From positions 1-64,000 of the forward strand of contig NZ_BNBZ01000017.1 in the NCBI RefSeq assembly GCF_014656215.1: a DNA stretch of 64,000 nucleotides, written 5' to 3'. The DNA is from Streptomyces zaomyceticus. GTDB taxonomy: Bacteria; Actinomycetota; Actinomycetes; Streptomycetales; Streptomycetaceae. Below, piece after piece: positions 8,252 to 19,247 of this stretch (its first letter is position 1; every line of letters starts with the position of its first letter). Under the pieces are notes generated by a model. That model ran no database searches and was not told the origin of the DNA. It worked only from the letters and a program-made list of their open reading frames with translations. The translations under genes and the position numbers were made by a program.

Positions 8252-8839
8252 ATGTCCGAGGTCAAGATCGCCGCTGCCGTCCGCACCGAGTTCGGCAAGG
8301 GCGCCGCCCGTGCGATCCGCCGCGACTCCCAGGTCCCCGCGGTCGTCTACGGCCACGGTTCCGAGCCGGCGCACGTGACCCTCCCGGCCCACGAGCTGGG
8401 CCTGGCCCTGCGTACGCCGAACGTCCTGCTCTCCCTGGACATCGACGGCAAGAACGAGCTGGCGATCCCGAAGGCCGTCCAGCGTGACGCCATCAAGGGC
8501 TTCCTCATCCACGTCGACCTGCTCCTCGTCAAGCGCGGCGAGAAGGTCACCGTCGAGATCCCCGTCCAGGCCGAGGGCGAGCTCGCCGCCGGTGGCAACC
8601 TGCTCGAGCACGTGCTCGGCACCCTCTCCATCGAGGCCGAGGCCACCCACCTCCCCGAGGCCGTCACGGTCTCCGTGGAGGGCCTGGAGGCCGGTGCCTC
8701 CGTCCTCGCCGGTGACATCACCCTGCCGAAGGGCTCGACCCTGGTGACCGACGCCGACGCCGTCGTCCTCCAGGTCCTGGCCGCGCAGGCCGAGGAGCCG
8801 GCCGCCGAGGCCGAGGCCACCGAGGGCGCCGAGGCCTGA
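8252..8839 (+). CDS. rplY: 50S ribosomal protein L25 / general stress protein Ctc
   Basis: The 195-residue protein is the long, two-domain form of L25 (TL5/Ctc type) that binds 5S rRNA. The N-terminal L25 barrel runs roughly to residue 95 (VRTEFGKGAARAIRR, VPAVVYGHG). The C-terminal beta domain (EKVTVEIPVQAEGE, LEHVLGTLSIEA) follows, with an acidic Ala/Glu-rich tail. ATG at 8252 has GAGGAG 7 nt upstream and gives the usual N-terminus. It sits between prs and pth, as in most actinomycetes. Confidence 0.96.
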   Translation: MSEVKIAAAVRTEFGKGAARAIRRDSQVPAVVYGHGSEPAHVTLPAHELGLALRTPNVLLSLDIDGKNELAIPKAVQRDAIKGFLIHVDLLLVKRGEKVTVEIPVQAEGELAAGGNLLEHVLGTLSIEAEATHLPEAVTVSVEGLEAGASVLAGDITLPKGSTLVTDADAVVLQVLAAQAEEPAAEAEATEGAEA

Positions 8840-8861
8840 GCCGTAGGCTCTGCCTGACGTG

Positions 8862-8895
8862 ACGGGGTGACGGGCCGCACGGCCCGTCACCCCGT
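8862..8895 (+). terminator. Terminator after rplY
   Basis: A 15-bp perfect stem (8862-8876 with 8881-8895) and GCAC loop, followed by TTT, 22 bp after the rplY stop and 40 bp before the pth start. It may attenuate rather than fully separate pth. Confidence 0.85.
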
Positions 8896-8935
8896 TTCCC
8901 GTATCCGGATGCATGGACGAGGAGATCCGACGCAC

Positions 8936-9532
8936 ATGACCGATGACGCGAACGCGCCCTGGCTGATCGTCGGCCTCGGCAACCCCGGCCCCGAGTACGC
9001 GGCCAACCGGCACAACATCGGGTTCATGGTGGTGGACCTGCTCGCCGAGCGGATGCGCGGCTCGTTCAAGCGGGCGGGGAAGGCGCAGGCGCAGGTCGTG
9101 GAGGGCCGGATGGGTCCGCCGGGGCCGGCGAGCCGCCGGGTGATCCTCGCGAAGCCGATGTCGTACATGAACCTGTCGGGCGGTCCGGTGACGGCGCTGC
9201 GCGACTTCTACAAGGTGCCGACGGCGCACATCGTGGCGATCCATGACGAGCTGGACATCGACTACTCGGTGCTGCGGCTGAAGATCGGCGGCGGCGACAA
9301 CGGGCACAACGGTCTGAAGTCGATGACGAAGGCGATGGGCGCGGAGTACCACCGGGTGCGGTGCGGGATCGGGCGTCCGCCGGGCCGGATGCAGGTGGCG
9401 GACTTCGTCCTGAAGGACTTCTCCTCGACGGAGCGCAAGGACCTGGACTGGTTCGTGGACCGGGCGGCGGATTCGGTGGAGTGCCTGGTGGCGGAGGGTC
9501 TGGAGCGGGCCCAGTCGGCGTACAACTCCTGA
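8936..9532 (+). CDS. pth: Peptidyl-tRNA hydrolase
   Basis: The 198-residue enzyme recycles peptidyl-tRNA released from stalled ribosomes. Motifs are GLGNPGPEYAANRHNIGF at 13-30 with catalytic His26, KPMSYMNLSGG, HDELDIDY, and GDNGHNGLKS, all characteristic of Pth. The ATG at 8936 follows GAGGAG by about 11 nt and gives the standard N-terminus. Confidence 0.96.
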   Translation: MTDDANAPWLIVGLGNPGPEYAANRHNIGFMVVDLLAERMRGSFKRAGKAQAQVVEGRMGPPGPASRRVILAKPMSYMNLSGGPVTALRDFYKVPTAHIVAIHDELDIDYSVLRLKIGGGDNGHNGLKSMTKAMGAEYHRVRCGIGRPPGRMQVADFVLKDFSSTERKDLDWFVDRAADSVECLVAEGLERAQSAYNS

Positions 9533-9574
9533 GGCCTGCGGGGCTCTCGCGGTACGACTGTACGATCCCGGGTC

Positions 9575-10018
9575 ATGACCCACGTCCGTAACGCCGCCAT
9601 GGCCCTGGTCGTCCTCCTTCTCGTCGTCGCGGGCGCCTGGGCCTCCTGGAACTCGGCCCAGCACGTGCTGCTCGCCAAGGGGCGGGAGCACGGCACGCTG
9701 ACGGTGACCGGCTGCACCGAGGAGAGGTGCAGCGGCCGCTACACCCCGGAGGACCCGTCCTCGCCGCGCCGGTCGCTGACGATCGCGCGTTCGGTCGCGG
9801 CGGAGCCGGGAGCGACGATCCCGGTGGTGGTGAAGCCGGGGACCGACGAGGGCGTGCGGACGGGCTGGGGCGGCGGTCTGCACGCGTGGCTGCCGCTGGG
9901 CGGGGCGCTGCTGCTCGCGGCGCCGCTGATAGGCGGGGGTCTGCGGCTGTCGAGGACGGCGTGGTCGGTGGCGGGTGCGGGCGGGGCGCTGCTGGTGGCG
10001 GCGTTCTTCGCGCTCTGA
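9575..10018 (+). CDS. Small membrane protein of unknown function
   Basis: 147 residues with one N-terminal hydrophobic helix (about 8-26), an exported-looking 75-residue segment holding two Cys (TGCTEERCSG) that could form a disulfide, and two C-terminal helices (about 106-146). I do not recognise a family. A TACGAT hexamer ends 8 nt before the ATG, so the mRNA may be leaderless; no ribosome binding site is visible. It lies between pth and a sortase substrate, which hints at an envelope role but no more. Confidence 0.7.
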   Translation: MTHVRNAAMALVVLLLVVAGAWASWNSAQHVLLAKGREHGTLTVTGCTEERCSGRYTPEDPSSPRRSLTIARSVAAEPGATIPVVVKPGTDEGVRTGWGGGLHAWLPLGGALLLAAPLIGGGLRLSRTAWSVAGAGGALLVAAFFAL

Positions 10019-10170
10019 GGCTGGTCGGGGCCGGGGATCGCGGCCGGATTCCAGCAGTTCCCGGCGTGATCGTCATGGGGCTCCGACCTGATGCCGGCTC
10101 ACAGCGGTGGATAGGCTGCCCCCCTGCCACCCCCCACGGCATCCCTCATCCCATAGATGGACGACAGCAC

Positions 10171-10959
10171 ATGCGACGTTCTCTCATACCCGCCGCCGCG
10201 TTTGTCGCGGCCATGGCAGGCTCCCTCGTCCTGGCCCCGGTGGCCTCCGCGTCGGAGGGCCCCAAGCCGCTCCCGCTGCACCAGATCGAGGATCTTCCCC
10301 TGACCGCCGCGGAGTTCGGCGACAAGGGCGACTGCCCGACCGTTCCGGCCGGCAAGGACGGCTGGCACTTCGTGCTTCCGGGCAGCGGCAAGGGCGACTC
10401 CGCCGTCTTCACCAAGCTGACGGTCGAGTTCCAGCCGGGTGGCGTCCAGACCATCACGACCTTCGGCCCGCCGAGCGACAAGCACGCCTACGCGAGCTCC
10501 GAGCCGGGTGCCAAGCTGGTCGCCGCCACGGCGGAGGTCTCGGGCGAGGTCAAGCAGGGCTGGTTCAACCTGTCCCACACCTGCCCGGTGACCGTCCCCA
10601 CCCCGACCGGCACCCCCTCGGGCACCCCGTCCGGGACGCCGTCCGAGACCCCCTCGGGCACGCCGTCCGAGACCCCGTCCGAGACGTCCGGCACCCCGTC
10701 CGGGACCCCCTCGGGCACGCCGAGCGAGTCCGTCTCCCCGACCGGGACCCCGAGCGCCTCCGAGACCCCCGGTGGCACCGGGTCGCCGTCCGCGACCACC
10801 CCCGCCACGGGTGGCACGGGCGGCACCGGCGGCACCGGTGGTGACCTCGCCGAGACGGGCTCCAGCGCCCCGGTCGGCGTGCTCGCCGCCGTCGCCGTGG
10901 CCCTCGCGGGTGCCGGTGCGTTCCTGGTGACCCGCCGTCGCAGGGCCCAGCAGCACTAA
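10171..10959 (+). CDS. Secreted LAETG-anchored cell-wall protein
   Basis: The 262-residue protein has a signal peptide (RRSLIPAAAFVAAMAGSLV..., probable cut after ASA at 25-27). A globular domain of about 120 residues with two Cys follows, then a Thr/Pro/Ser-rich stalk built of TPSGTPSETP-like repeats and a Gly/Thr stretch. The C-terminus is a sortase signal: LAETG near 226-230, a hydrophobic helix and the tail TRRRRAQQH. LAXTG is the motif used by class E sortases of actinobacteria. The function of the globular domain is unknown. The stalk is the kind of sequence that actinobacterial Pmt mannosylates, and a Pmt is encoded at 39719 (inference). Confidence 0.85.
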   Translation: MRRSLIPAAAFVAAMAGSLVLAPVASASEGPKPLPLHQIEDLPLTAAEFGDKGDCPTVPAGKDGWHFVLPGSGKGDSAVFTKLTVEFQPGGVQTITTFGPPSDKHAYASSEPGAKLVAATAEVSGEVKQGWFNLSHTCPVTVPTPTGTPSGTPSGTPSETPSGTPSETPSETSGTPSGTPSGTPSESVSPTGTPSASETPGGTGSPSATTPATGGTGGTGGTGGDLAETGSSAPVGVLAAVAVALAGAGAFLVTRRRRAQQH

Positions 10960-10991
10960 GGGCCGGCGGTACCGACGTACCCCATCGTGAC

Positions 10992-11025
10992 GGTGCCCCC
11001 GTGGAGGGATCTCCACGGGGGCACC
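10992..11025. terminator. Bidirectional terminator between the LAETG protein and ppc
   Basis: Perfect 15-bp stem (10992-11006 with 11011-11025), loop GGAT, followed by TT on the plus strand, between two convergent genes. Confidence 0.9.
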
Positions 11026-11045
11026 TTCATGTCCGCGGCCGGGCG

Positions 11046-13775
<2,730 letters not shown>

Positions 13776-13902
13776 AGGTGCGGCTCCTTGCAGTGTTTGA
13801 GCACGTCTGGAGGGGTTCTGGAGGCTTGCGGACCGCGCTGTCCGACGCACCCAGGATAGGTGTCCACATTGTGGTCGGCGGCCAGGGTCGTCTTGTGCCC
13901 CC

Positions 13903-13960
13903 TTGCCGCGCGCCCCGGCGCTGCCATACTTACGACGCCGTAGGTTACGGAAGCGTAGCC
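13903..13960 (+). promoter_or_regulatory. Desaturase promoter with duplicated TetR-type operator
   Basis: A possible promoter (TTGCCG 13903-13908, 16 bp, CATACT 13925-13930) runs directly into two inverted repeats with the same core: TTACG-N4-CGTAG at 13930-13943 and again TTACG-N4-CGTAG at 13945-13958, exactly 15 bp apart. The flanks extend each palindrome (ACTTACG/CGTAGGT and GGTTACG/CGTAGCC, one mismatch each). They lie about 90 bp upstream of the desaturase-TetR operon and are the obvious site for autoregulation by that TetR (inference). Confidence 0.65.
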
Positions 13961-14048
13961 ATGCGCCCCTTTTCTACCGTTCCGCTCTCATTCCTTCCTC
14001 ATTACCGCATCCCTTCATTCCTTCATCCCTCATCCCCAGGGGACACCC

Positions 14049-15017
14049 ATGACCGCAAGCCCCGAGTTGCTCGAAGCCGAACATGACCTGCCCTCCGCCA
14101 CGCTCGGCGGGGACAAGAAGCGATCGATCGAGCAGATCACGCTGCTGCTGTTCATCACGGTGCCCTTCGTCGCCCTGGTCGCGGCCGTGCCGCTGGCCTG
14201 GAGCTGGGGCGGCGTGTCCTGGCTCGATCTGGGTCTGCTGGTGGCGATGTACTACATCGGCTGCCACGGCATCACGATCGGCTACCACCGCTACTTCACC
14301 CATGGCTCCTTCAAGGCCAAGCGGCCGCTGCGGATCGCCCTGGCGATCATGGGCTCACTGGCGGTGGAGGGTCCGCTGGTGCGCTGGGTGGCGGACCACC
14401 GCAAGCACCACAAGTTCTCCGACGCCGAGGGCGACCCGCACTCGCCGTGGCGCTTCGGCGAGACGGTGCCGGCCCTGATGAAGGGGCTGTGGTGGGCGCA
14501 CATCGGCTGGATGTTCGACGAGGAGCGCACGCCGCAGGCCAAGTACGCGCCCGATCTGATCAAGGACCCGGCGATCCGGCGGATCTCCCGTGACTTCATC
14601 TTCTGGACGATGCTGTCCCTGGCGATCCCGCCGCTGGTGGGCGGTCTGGTGACGATGTCGTGGTGGGGCGCGTTCACCGCGTTCTTCTGGGGCTCCCTGG
14701 TGCGGGTGGCGCTGCTGCACCACGTGACCTGGTCGATCAACTCGATCTGCCACGCGGTGGGCAAGCGTCCCTTCAAGTCCCGGGACCGTTCGGGCAACGT
14801 GTGGTGGCTCGCGGTGCTGTCCTGCGGCGAGTCCTGGCACAACCTGCACCACGCGGACCCGACGTCGGCGCGGCACGGGGTGCTGCGCGGCCAGGTCGAC
14901 TCCAGTGCGCGGCTGATCCGCTGGTTCGAGCTGGCGGGCTGGGCGAGCGACGTGCGCTGGCCGGCGAAGGCCCGCATCGAAGCCCGGCGCCAGAGCGCGT
15001 CCGCAGACGCGGCATGA
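14049..15017 (+). CDS. Membrane fatty acid (acyl-CoA delta-9 type) desaturase
   Basis: The 322-residue integral membrane di-iron enzyme introduces a double bond into fatty acyl chains. The three His boxes are present: HRYFTH (80-85), HRKHH (117-121) and HNLHH (about 265-269). Two pairs of hydrophobic helices (about 30-75 and 190-230) surround them. It resembles actinobacterial acyl-CoA desaturases of the DesA3 class. The stop overlaps the start of the next gene (ATGA), so it forms an operon with a TetR regulator, and a duplicated palindrome lies upstream. Confidence 0.93.
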   Translation: MTASPELLEAEHDLPSATLGGDKKRSIEQITLLLFITVPFVALVAAVPLAWSWGGVSWLDLGLLVAMYYIGCHGITIGYHRYFTHGSFKAKRPLRIALAIMGSLAVEGPLVRWVADHRKHHKFSDAEGDPHSPWRFGETVPALMKGLWWAHIGWMFDEERTPQAKYAPDLIKDPAIRRISRDFIFWTMLSLAIPPLVGGLVTMSWWGAFTAFFWGSLVRVALLHHVTWSINSICHAVGKRPFKSRDRSGNVWWLAVLSCGESWHNLHHADPTSARHGVLRGQVDSSARLIRWFELAGWASDVRWPAKARIEARRQSASADAA

Positions 15018-15700
15018 TGGAAGACGTGGCGATCGACGGCAGGACCAGTGGCACCGGCAGCGGCGAGCAGAAGCCCCGGCGGGGCCGCCGGGTGCGGATG
15101 ACGGGCGCGGAGCGCCGGGAGCAGCTGCTGGACATCGGCCGGACGCTCTTCGCCGCGAAGGGCTTCGAGGGCACGTCGGTGGAGGAGATCGCGGCGAAGG
15201 CCGGGGTCTCCAAGCCGGTGGTGTACGAGCACTTCGGCGGCAAGGAGGGGCTGTACGCGGTCGTCGTCGACCGGGAGATGCGTCAGCTCCTGGACGGGGT
15301 GACGGGGGCGCTGACCGCGGGGCACCCGCGGGAGCTCCTGGAGCAGGCTGCGTTCGCGCTGCTCGACTACATCGAGAACTACACGGACGGTTTCCGGATT
15401 CTCGTACGGGACTCTCCGGTGGCCCAGTCGACGGGGACGTTCGCGTCGCTGATCAGTGACATCGCCACGCAGGTGGAGGACATCCTGGGCCTGGAGTTCA
15501 AGGCCCGCGGCTTCGACCCGAAGCTGGCGCCGCTGTACGCGCAGGCGCTGGTGGGCAGTGTGGCGCTGACGGGTCAGTGGTGGCTGGACGTCCGCAAGCC
15601 GAAGAAGGCGGAGGTCGCGGCGCATCTGGTGAATCTGGCGTGGCACGGTCTGGACGGTCTGGAGCCGAAGCCGCGGTTGATAGGGCACCGCAAGAACTGA
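15014..15700 (+). CDS. TetR-family regulator of the desaturase operon
   Basis: 228 residues. The helix-turn-helix is clear: EIAAKAGVSKPVVYEHFGGKEGLY at about 56-79, after the leading helix REQLLDIGRTLFAAKGF. The C-terminal ligand domain is of ordinary length. ATG at 15014 overlaps the desaturase stop by 4 bp. Coupled desaturase-TetR operons in actinobacteria usually sense acyl-CoA or fatty acids; here the ligand is not known. It probably binds the two TTACG-N4-CGTAG palindromes upstream of the operon. Confidence 0.9.
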   Translation: MMEDVAIDGRTSGTGSGEQKPRRGRRVRMTGAERREQLLDIGRTLFAAKGFEGTSVEEIAAKAGVSKPVVYEHFGGKEGLYAVVVDREMRQLLDGVTGALTAGHPRELLEQAAFALLDYIENYTDGFRILVRDSPVAQSTGTFASLISDIATQVEDILGLEFKARGFDPKLAPLYAQALVGSVALTGQWWLDVRKPKKAEVAAHLVNLAWHGLDGLEPKPRLIGHRKN

Positions 15701-15799
15701 CGCGGCGGGGAGGCGGCGGGGCGCGGTGGAGCCGGTCCGGACGGAAAAGCACACCGGACGGTCGGATTCGATCCGTAAACCCCTGGTGCTCTGTCAGAC

Positions 15800-15815
15800 C
15801 GCGAGTAGACTCGCG
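15800..15815. promoter_or_regulatory. Palindrome overlapping a -10-like hexamer upstream of the FG-GAP gene
   Basis: CGCGAGT-AG-ACTCGCG is a perfect 7-bp inverted repeat with a 2-bp centre. The hexamer TAGACT (15806-15811) lies inside it, so a protein bound here could cover the promoter. It is 140 bp upstream of the secreted FG-GAP gene. Candidate only. Confidence 0.4.
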
Positions 15816-15955
15816 TTCAACATCCGGGGGGGGTGTTCCGACCGTCCGACGAGGTCGTCTCCGCGTGCCTTCTGTCATGCGCTGAAGCCGTTCGACGCCT
15901 GTTCGAGCCCCCCTGTTTGGTTCCGTTGAACCTCTGATCCCTGGGGGGGATCTTT

Positions 15956-17665
15956 TTGTTCTTCCTGCACTCCAAGCGTGCCCGCCGTGTCGCCGGCTGC
16001 ACCGCTCTCGCCCTCTCCGCGGGCATGCTCCTGGCGGGCCCCGCGTCCGCCGACTCGCCGGCGCCGCGTCCGGCCGTCGAGAAGCCGGCCGCGGCTCCGT
16101 CCGTCCCGTCGGGGCGGTTCCTGCCGCAGGACGGCGCCCGGTCCGCCGGGACCGCCGGCGCCACGGCGACCCTGCCGTCGCGCGCGGACTTCGACGGCGA
16201 CGGCCGTACCGACCTCGTCTACCGCACCGGCGGCGGCTCGCTGTGGACGTCGTCGACGTCGTCCGAGCCGTCCGAGTTCCCGGTGTCCGGCGAGTTCGTC
16301 AAGGACATCGTCCCGATCGGGGACCAGGACGGGAACGGCAGCGGTCCCGAGGTCCTGACGCTGTCGAAGTTCGGGAACCTGGCGCTCTACGGCGACGCGA
16401 CCACGTCCTACGCGAGCCACCGCTGGTCGGGTGCCGGCTGGCAGATCTACAACAAGGTCTTCTCGCCGGGCGACCTCAGCGGCGACGGCCGCGCGGACGT
16501 GCTGGCCCGCACGCCCGCCGGTGAGCTGTACGTCTACGTCTCCACCGGCGTGTACGGCTCCCCGTTCCACGCCCGCAAGCTGGTCGGCAAGGGCTGGACC
16601 ATCTACGACCAGCTGATCGGTCTCGGCGACAGCGACGGCGACGGCCGGGGCGACTTCCTGGCCCGTACGCCCGCGGGCGTCCTGTACTTCTACGGCAGCA
16701 CCGGCAACCCGCAGACGGTGAAGGCGCGCACTCAGGTCGGCTACGGCTGGCAGGAGTACAACCAGATCGTCGGCATCGACGACGACAACGGCAACGGCAT
16801 CGCCGACGTCGTCGCGCGCGGCTCGGACGGCACGCTGTGGATCTACTACGGCACCGGCGGCGGCCGCTTCACCGCCCGCAAGCAGGCCAGCAGCGGCGGC
16901 GGCTGGGCCGGCGTCGCCCAGTTCGGCGGCGCGGGCAACGTGCCGGCACACGGCAAGGAGGGCCTGGTGGCCCGCACCAAGGCCGGCACGCTGTTCTGGT
17001 ACAACCCGCTGGGCAACGGCAAGCTCGCGCCCCGCGAGCAGATCAGCAGCGACGGCGGCTGGGCCGGCGCGAACCTCTTCGAGGTCAACTCGCTGGGCCG
17101 CGACCGGGTCTCCGACACCCTGGAGATCTGGGACGGTCACCTCTACGGCGGCGACACCGACTTCGGCGGCGGCTGGAGCGGCATCAACCAGATCGCCGGT
17201 CCCGGTGACCTGAACGGCGACGGCACCGGCGACTTCGTGGCCCGGGACCGCTCCGGCGTGCTCTGGCTGTACCGGAGCAACTACGACGGCACGGCGCTCC
17301 ACGCCCGCGTCAAGGTCGGTTCCGGCTGGGGTGCGTACGACCGGATCGTCGGCTCGGGCGACTTCAGCGGTGACGGGCTGAACGACCTGGTGGCCCGCGC
17401 CAAGGACGGCACGCTCTACCTGTACCAGGGCACCGGGCAGGCCGGTTACCCGTTCAAGCCGCGCGTCAAGATCGGCGGCGGCTGGAACGCGTACCCGAAG
17501 ATCGTCGCCCCGGGCGACATCACGGGTGACGGCAAGGCCGACCTGCTCGCGGTGAACTCGGGCGGCGAGCTGTTCCGCTACAGCGGTACCGGCGTGGCCG
17601 GTGTCCCGTTCAAGCCGCGCGTCTCGATCGGTCGCGGCTACCAGATCTACAACGGTCTGTACTAG
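15956..17665 (+). CDS. Secreted FG-GAP/VCBS repeat beta-propeller protein
   Basis: 569 residues. A twin-basic N-terminus (SKRARRVAGC) and hydrophobic core end in GPASA-DSP, a convincing signal peptide cut at about 32. From about 75 there are eight FG-GAP-type blades with Ca-binding loops of the type DxDGDGxxD: DFDGDGRTD, DQDGNGSG, DLSGDGRAD, DSDGDGRGD, DDDNGNGIAD, DLNGDGTGD, DFSGDGLND, DITGDGKAD. Such domains bind ligands or proteins outside the cell; no catalytic domain is present. The start is a TTG at 15956 behind a GGGGGGGA run; an in-frame TGA at 15935 rules out an upstream ATG. Confidence 0.88.
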   Translation: MFFLHSKRARRVAGCTALALSAGMLLAGPASADSPAPRPAVEKPAAAPSVPSGRFLPQDGARSAGTAGATATLPSRADFDGDGRTDLVYRTGGGSLWTSSTSSEPSEFPVSGEFVKDIVPIGDQDGNGSGPEVLTLSKFGNLALYGDATTSYASHRWSGAGWQIYNKVFSPGDLSGDGRADVLARTPAGELYVYVSTGVYGSPFHARKLVGKGWTIYDQLIGLGDSDGDGRGDFLARTPAGVLYFYGSTGNPQTVKARTQVGYGWQEYNQIVGIDDDNGNGIADVVARGSDGTLWIYYGTGGGRFTARKQASSGGGWAGVAQFGGAGNVPAHGKEGLVARTKAGTLFWYNPLGNGKLAPREQISSDGGWAGANLFEVNSLGRDRVSDTLEIWDGHLYGGDTDFGGGWSGINQIAGPGDLNGDGTGDFVARDRSGVLWLYRSNYDGTALHARVKVGSGWGAYDRIVGSGDFSGDGLNDLVARAKDGTLYLYQGTGQAGYPFKPRVKIGGGWNAYPKIVAPGDITGDGKADLLAVNSGGELFRYSGTGVAGVPFKPRVSIGRGYQIYNGLY

Positions 17666-17703
17666 TCGACGGTCTGTACGCGTCGTACCGCGCACGCCCA
17701 GGG

Positions 17704-17733
17704 CGCCCCGCACCGGAGTTCCGGTGCGGGGCG
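17704..17733. terminator. Terminator between FG-GAP gene and tam
   Basis: Perfect stem CGCCCCGCACCGGA (17704-17717) with TCCGGTGCGGGGCG (17720-17733) between two convergent genes; the two bases closest to the tight turn probably open. Confidence 0.85.
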
Positions 17734-17743
17734 TCCGCGCGTG

Positions 17744-18586
17744 TCAGGCGGGTTTTCGGGCGACGGCGAAGATCCGGCGGAAGGGGAAGACGGTGCCGTG
17801 CGGGCCGGCCGGGTAGGCCTCGCGGAGGAGGGCGCGGTACTGGCCGAGGAAGGCGTCGATCGCCTCCTGGTCGTCGCCCAGGGTGGTGAGGACGGGCCGC
17901 AGGGCCGTCCCCTTGACCCAGTCGAGGACGGGGTCCTCGCCCTGGAGCAGCTGGCAGTACGTGGTCTCCCAGACATCCGTCTCGCAGCCGAGGTCGGTGA
18001 GGCGGGTGAGGTAGTCGGAGGCGTCGAGGATGTGGACGAAGCGGCGGCCCTGGTCGCCGACGCGGCCGCGCCACTCGGGGGTGTCGCAGAGTTCGCCGAG
18101 CAGGGCGTGGCTGGGCGAGGTGAAGTTGCCGGGGACCTGGAAGGCGAAGGTGCCGCCGGGGTGGAGCCCGTCGATCCAGCCGGCGAAGGACTCGGGGTGG
18201 TTGGGGACCCACTGGAGGGCCGCGTTGGAGACGATCAGGTCGTAGGGCTCGGTGGGGGTCCAGTGGGCGGCGTCGGCGGGCCGGAAGTCGATCCAGCCGC
18301 CGCCCCTGGTGGTGCCGGACCAGTCCTTCTCGGCCCGTTCCAGCATGTCGGGCGAGAGGTCGAAGCCGGTGATGTGCGCGTCGGCCCACCGGTCGGCGAG
18401 GAGGGCCGTCACGTTGCCGGGGCCGCAGCCGAGGTCGGCGATGCGGGTGGGGCGGTCCTGCGCGGGCAGGTGCGGTATTCGGGTGAGCAGGTCGAGGAAG
18501 GGCCGGGTGCGGTGCCCGGAGTGCCGGAGGTACTGCTGCGGATCCCATGCGGGCGCGGATGGTGCGGCGGATTCCACGGAATGCAT
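17744..18586 (-). CDS. tam: Trans-aconitate 2-methyltransferase
   Basis: The 280-residue SAM-dependent methyltransferase matches Tam, which methylates trans-aconitate, an inhibitory by-product of cis-aconitate. The Tam N-terminus WDPQQYLRHSGHRTRPFLDL and SAM motif I ADLGCGPGN (50-58) are seen, then FDLSPDMLERA and SNAALQWVPNH. The ATG at 18586 has AAGGGGG 9 nt upstream. It is divergent from tamR with a 163-bp operator region, as described for S. coelicolor, where TamR links tam to citrate-cycle metabolites under oxidative stress. Confidence 0.93.
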   Translation of the reverse strand: MHSVESAAPSAPAWDPQQYLRHSGHRTRPFLDLLTRIPHLPAQDRPTRIADLGCGPGNVTALLADRWADAHITGFDLSPDMLERAEKDWSGTTRGGGWIDFRPADAAHWTPTEPYDLIVSNAALQWVPNHPESFAGWIDGLHPGGTFAFQVPGNFTSPSHALLGELCDTPEWRGRVGDQGRRFVHILDASDYLTRLTDLGCETDVWETTYCQLLQGEDPVLDWVKGTALRPVLTTLGDDQEAIDAFLGQYRALLREAYPAGPHGTVFPFRRIFAVARKPA

Positions 18587-18668
18587 GTTCGAAGCCCCCT
18601 TGCTGGAACGAAATGCCGAAGCGGAACGGAGTTCCGGCCGGGTCCCTTCCCCATAGTCCAGGGAAATA

Positions 18669-18713
18669 TATCTTGATTTCAAGATACTTGATATCGAGAA
18701 ACTTGAACACAAG
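18669..18713. promoter_or_regulatory. Three phased TamR-type operators in the tam-tamR intergenic region
   Basis: Three CTTG-N4-CAAG sites start at 18672, 18687 and 18702, exactly 15 bp apart; the second has one mismatch (CGAG). The first is extended into an 18-bp perfect palindrome TATCTTGATTTCAAGATA (18669-18686). The region is AT-rich compared with its surroundings. TATATT for tam (minus strand, 18670-18665) and TACACT for tamR (18737-18742) lie on either side. TamR, a MarR-family protein, is known to bind this intergenic region in S. coelicolor; the assignment of these exact sites is inferred. Confidence 0.8.
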
Positions 18714-18749
18714 AGACTTTATGTCAACAGACCCTCTACACTGATCGTC

Positions 18750-19247
18750 ATGGAGGACGAGGTCGACCGACTGGTCGCAGCATGGCGCCGAGAGCGCCCC
18801 GACCTCGACGTGGAACCGCTCGAGGTGCTCAGCCGCGTCTCGCGGCTCGCCCGGCACCTCGACCGCGCCCGTCGGCTCGCCTTCTCCGAGCACCAGCTGG
18901 AGCCCTGGGAGTTCGACGTCCTCACCTCCCTGCGCCGCGCCGGCGCCCCGTACCAGCTCTCCCCCGGCCAGCTCCTGACCCAGACCCTGGTCACCTCCGG
19001 CACCATGACCAACCGCATCGACCGGCTCACCAAGAAGGGTCTCGTCGAGCGGCTCCCCGACCCCAGCGACCGCCGCGGCGTCCTGGTCCGGCTCACCCCC
19101 GAGGGCCGCGACCGCGCCGACGAGGCACTGGCCGGGCTCCTCGCCCAGGAGCGGGCCATCCTGGCCCAGCTCTCGCGCGGCCAGCGGGGCGAACTGGCCG
19201 CGCTGCTACGCCAGCTGACCGCCCCGTTCGACAACGTCCCCGGATAG
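18750..19247 (+). CDS. tamR: TamR, MarR-family regulator
   Basis: 165 residues with a winged helix (LTQTLVTSGTMTNRIDRLTKKGLVERLPDPSDRRGVLVRLTPEG, about 75-120, here split by its recognition helix and wing). The N-terminal extension with its Arg-rich helices (MEDEVDRLVAAWRRERP) is typical of the UrtR/TamR subgroup that binds ligands such as citrate and aconitate. The ATG at 18750 lies 8 bases after TACACT, so the transcript may be nearly leaderless. Its 3' end overlaps the convergent LuxR gene by 42 bp. Confidence 0.93.
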   Translation: MEDEVDRLVAAWRRERPDLDVEPLEVLSRVSRLARHLDRARRLAFSEHQLEPWEFDVLTSLRRAGAPYQLSPGQLLTQTLVTSGTMTNRIDRLTKKGLVERLPDPSDRRGVLVRLTPEGRDRADEALAGLLAQERAILAQLSRGQRGELAALLRQLTAPFDNVPG

